Below, piece by piece: positions 34,801 through 37,831 of a stretch of 37,831 bases of DNA (positions are counted from its first letter, which is position 1; every line of letters starts with the position of its first letter). The notes under the pieces were generated by a model. The model was given only the letters and a program-made list of their open reading frames with translations. It had not been told where the DNA came from and searched no databases. Position numbers and translations under genes: made by a program. The stretch is taken from NCBI RefSeq assembly GCF_000003815.2, contig NC_049982.1, forward strand, positions 17,567,899 to 17,605,729. The letters run 5' to 3'. This DNA is from Branchiostoma floridae (Eukaryota > Chordata > Leptocardii > Amphioxiformes > Branchiostomatidae).

Positions 34801-36879
34801 GATTGCACCACTTCTCTTCGTCTCTCTCTTCATTCTACTAGTATTTCAATGGACGATTGGAAATATATTCTCTCAGACGCAGTTCTTCTCCCATCACAAT
34901 GTGGGCTTCATGCGCATGCTCACTCTGGGTCTGAAGCCAACCCTATGCCTGCCCAATCAAGTGATCGCTGTCCGAGGAGATTCAGCAAGCCAGATGTGCT
35001 TCGTACATAGAGGGGAAATCGAGGTGAAGCGAATTACACAGTTGTTTTAATAACCCCGCCTCACACTCACAAATAGATTATGAGGTAAATAGATGAAAAT
35101 ATTGTCTTCATCAACTTCTTTTACTTTGTAAAGGTAGCAGTATATTTAGACTAGGTTATTTGTCAGCTATGACTGTCTACTGCAGATGGAACATACACTA
35201 CAGAATGTTCAAAAGCCTCAAGTGGAGTGTAGCCTATATATGTTGTTTTTAACACTCCACAGGGTGTGATTGCTACGTGTTTGTGTAAAGTTCAATAGCA
35301 TTGCGGAGTTTTGAAATGTGGACAGCCCCTGAAATGTACGTAACAAGATGTGATCCTGCTTCTGCTCTTCTCGCCAACTAAGTCCCGGTATTAGGGTTTA
35401 GTAGCGGGTTGTCCACCTCCACATACCTTGAAATATAGCAACCGTCCTTGCCTTTGTTCCAGGTGATTTCTGAGGACGATACGCCCATTGCCTCCTTCAG
35501 ACATGGAAAGATATTCGGAGAGGTAGGGGTTCTGTTGAAATGTACAAGCGTTGCTATAAAAAAAGTGGTGTAAAACTAAAAAAAAAAGATGTGCTACGTA
35601 CGCAACTAATTTGCTGTAGTTCTTGATTTTGCTCCTACAACGGGGAATCAGAGTGACCTGTTGAGTGCGCTTCCATCTTCCACAGCTCAGCTTGATATTC
35701 AACGTGCCACGCACAGTCACCATTCGCGCCGCCACTCACTGTGACCTGATGGTGCTGGAGAAAAAGGACCTGCACACCATCCTCAATCACTATCCTGAGG
35801 GTATGATCGATTTTTTTTCCTTTTACTGTACGGGTAGAACTGCTCTTTATTTGGGCACTATTTTACAGATTAGATCGTATTCTTTTCACCGTAAGACACT
35901 CCAAGATTCAGCAAACTGCAAATAGTATTCATTTGTTGAATGATATATTAAGTTTATTGCAAATTCTTGCCCGCGGGCTAATTGCAGGTGACATGAGAGA
36001 TTCAAACAGTATAAAATAGACAATATCACAAGTGTCTACTCTAGTCTGAAAGCTAACTCAAGATACTGGGTTGTTATTTATATTATTATAATTTGTTACC
36101 ATGAGTCGTCTCCATGGCAGTGTATTGATATGAAGTGAATGTGGATAGGAATAACAGAAAAGCTATTGAGTCATAGAGGTGCACTGTTGCAGATAAAGTC
36201 ATGATTTTCTGTTCATATCTTCCAGTGATGAAACGCCTTCACGAGATGGCTCAACAGCGCTTCAACTCACCGAACTCACCGCTCGCTGGGCTCGTGGACG
36301 TGGGATCGAGCCAGGACGGCATGTTTGGACATCTGACCACAGGACCTACCGATGACGCCGATGGAGGTATGGCGATAATGTTCATAGATACAGCTTGGTG
36401 CACAGCTTATTCCTTTTGAAGCCCTCGGTTACCTTCTCTCAGTATACATGCATTTTGTTGACTTTGTTTAGCAATACAGTCAATGTCAAGTAGAAACTTT
36501 TAAGAATACCAATTCATGATCAAATACTTTTTTAGCGGAACCAGAAAGCAGTCCAGGGTCAAACCGCCGGGCCTCTTCTGTCAGACGATTTGATCGGAGG
36601 AAGCAGTCTGTGGATCCGATGACCGGCCACCGAGATTCGATCATGGTCAGTAGTGACGCGGGAAGGCCCTACCTTGGCTCCTCAGCGGGGATGGACATTG
36701 AGGACAGCATAGGGGAATCGACAGGGTCTGCAAGTCTGTCAAGTCATTTGAGCACGCACTCACGCAGCATGTCACGGGCTGGGCACAGGAAGTCCATCAT
36801 GATCAGTGGATCAGTGGAGCTTCTCAACGCAAACCTCGAGCCGCCAGTAGAGGAGGGAGCTTCTTGCGCCGTGAGTTAA
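31811..36879 (+). CDS. Cyclic-nucleotide-binding-domain channel with a GYGD pore
   Basis: Ten exons: 31811-32313, 32653-32823, 33317-33404, 34107-34284, 34544-34708, 34877-35023, 35463-35522, 35686-35800, 36226-36366, 36536-36879; about 636 aa. Exon 1 has the N terminus and S1-S4 (VWEAIVAI; FDALYLTDIVLQFF; FAVDLLSLLP; LNRLLRTYRIQTFF). S5 follows (YTAVSWLCLHVMACGWF), then the pore (YWATATSTSTGYGD), S6, a C-linker (YYNYFWIRKRG, LPFTFRAEI) and a CNBD with FGELSLIF and PRTVTIRA, the phosphate-binding cassette. The filter TGYGD predicts K+ selectivity, as in CNGK-type sperm channels, while S4 looks CNG-like with few charges. The tail has PKA-type sites (RRASS, RRKQS, HRKS). Oddities: an extra base in the AAAA run at 32009-32012 shifts frame between S1 and S2; the intron after 34708 has a GC donor; one intron splits the filter glycine; the stop overlaps a perfect donor (gtgagt at 36869), so another 3' exon cannot be excluded. 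Confidence 0.85.
33557..33656. other. Assembly gap in channel intron
   Basis: 100 N in the intron between 33404 and 34107; true size unknown. The surrounding intron (about 33800-33950) looks repeat-derived, with caaatttcaggtcattcgg and purine-rich gaagaagaaa words, but no second copy is in this window. Confidence 0.9.
34514..34537. repeat. (TTTG)n tract abutting a splice acceptor
   Basis: A run of TTTG units ends 7 nt before the acceptor at 34543 and forms part of the pyrimidine-rich tract of the channel intron. Confidence 0.7.
35951..36000. repeat. Copy of a short dispersed repeat (intron)
   Basis: Shares ttcttgcccgcgggctaattgca with the 1091-1140 intronic copy in diverged form. Family unknown. 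Confidence 0.45.
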
Positions 36880-37628
36880 CACATTGCATCAGTACACAGC
36901 ACATAAGAAATACAAAGTAACTCGCTTCCACTGTATTAGGTTTAACATTGAGGTTTTGAATTTGGGAGTGAAATCCATCTCCGCTGTTTTTGTACCATAA
37001 GTATACAGGAAACTAGATCGAGTTCGACGACCTCATACCTTCGCTAAATAGATGTATTATTCTCACTAATGATAAAGTCCTCATTTGCATGTACAAAATG
37101 CATTATATCAGTTGATGACCCTATCTGGTTCTTGATAATGTCAGTTTTATTTTTTGGGGTTTCAGGAAATCTATTGGCGACCGCCGTTAGTTTTATCAAA
37201 TTTTCCAAACGCTGGTTGAACTTGCAACATTAGGCCTGACCTCGTCTGACCCCCGCCGCACGAAAAATGGAACGTACTGGCTGGGTTCCATCCTTCGCAA
37301 CAGGGTCAAACCAGGACAAACCTCGGTCCTGCGCAGAACGGATGCGCTCTATCATAGAGCTCTGTGGTTCGACCGTTTACCTTCCAAATATACGATGACG
37401 ATCCATGAGTTATGCACACATGCGTCCGAAACCACAATTCGACAGAAAACATAACCTTCTTGACGAAGGTAATAAACTTAAATTGAATGGCCACCCTAAA
37501 TTGAATGAATAGTCTAGACACTAGTCTAAAGCTGTCAATAGCTAGCTGGGTCCCTGTCTATGCATAGGCGGTAGGCCATCGAGTTTTTGTTGAAATCAGT
37601 ATTAGTTTGCTGTAATAAAAATCTGACT
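36880..37628. other. 3' flank of the channel gene
   Basis: No exon is recognised. It may contain the 3' UTR or, if the donor at 36869 is used, part of an intron. Confidence 0.4.
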
Positions 37629-37831
37629 CCACGGAAAGGGGCCCGAGAATCGTACACTTACACACACTGGGTACTCGGTCCACGGAAAGATTCCCGAGAA
37701 TCGTACACTTACACACACTGGGTACTCGGTCCACGGAAAGATTCCCGAGAATCGTACACTTACACACACTCTGTACTTGGTCCACGGAAAGATTCCCGAG
37801 AATCGTACACTTACACACACATACACGCTGT
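37629..37831. repeat. 51-bp minisatellite, truncated by the window edge
   Basis: Four head-to-tail units start at 37629, 37680, 37731 and 37782 with ccacggaaag and end with tactcggt-like bases; the last is cut near the window end. Units differ at a few positions. Because 51 is divisible by three, all frames stay open on the minus strand and give false 17-residue repeat proteins. Confidence 0.95.

Noticed and set aside
37558-37826. Two overlapping Cys-rich repeat proteins on the minus strand
   Set aside because: Both are frames through the 51-bp minisatellite; two frames open at once argues against coding.
37629-37831. CRISPR-like array
   Set aside because: Units are directly tandem without unique spacers, and the genome is animal.

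Overview
The window is animal genomic DNA: spliced genes with GT-AG introns, long introns, many young repeats, runs of N from a draft assembly and TA-flanked transposons. Protein style (CUB/LDLa mosaics, a Sox30-type HMG box, a poly-C2H2 zinc finger protein, a CNBD channel) and the dense non-autonomous elements fit an invertebrate chordate, most likely a lancelet (Branchiostoma). The species is inferred, not proved.

Layout. (1) 668-6093, + strand: the 3' ten exons of a secreted or cell-surface protein with order CUB - LDLa - CUB - LDLa - Thr/Pro-rich linker - Ly6/uPAR three-finger domain - GPI-anchor signal. Its 5' end lies outside the window. (2) 17126-7376, - strand: a giant three-exon gene encoding about 65 C2H2 zinc fingers (about 2,907 aa after collapsing an assembly duplication), with one uninterrupted 6.4 kb exon. 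It converges on gene 1. (3) 17.1-28.4 kb: gene-poor, repeat-rich DNA. It holds AT and AGT microsatellites, a 128-bp tandem duplication, two near-identical copies of a roughly 660-bp repeat of which only one contains a 397-bp TIR element, a 536-bp pogo-like MITE, a 1.25-kb TIR element carrying a tRNA-like segment, and copies of a larger dispersed repeat. (4) 30718-28370, - strand: a four-exon Sox30 (SoxH) gene with an assembly gap in its last exon. (5) 31811-36879, + strand: a ten-exon six-transmembrane channel with a GYGD pore filter and a C-terminal cyclic-nucleotide-binding domain. It shows an apparent one-base frameshift. (6) 37629-37831: a 51-bp minisatellite running off the window edge.

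The Sox30 and channel genes are head to head across about 1.1 kb containing a full CRE palindrome and an X-box-like element. Since Sox30 is a male germ-cell factor in vertebrates and GYGD-type CNBD channels occur in sperm, shared germline or ciliary regulation is an attractive but untested inference. The least familiar items are the CUB/LDLa/Ly6 GPI protein and the quartet-organised zinc finger giant. I see no bacterial-type system, CRISPR array or intact autonomous transposase.
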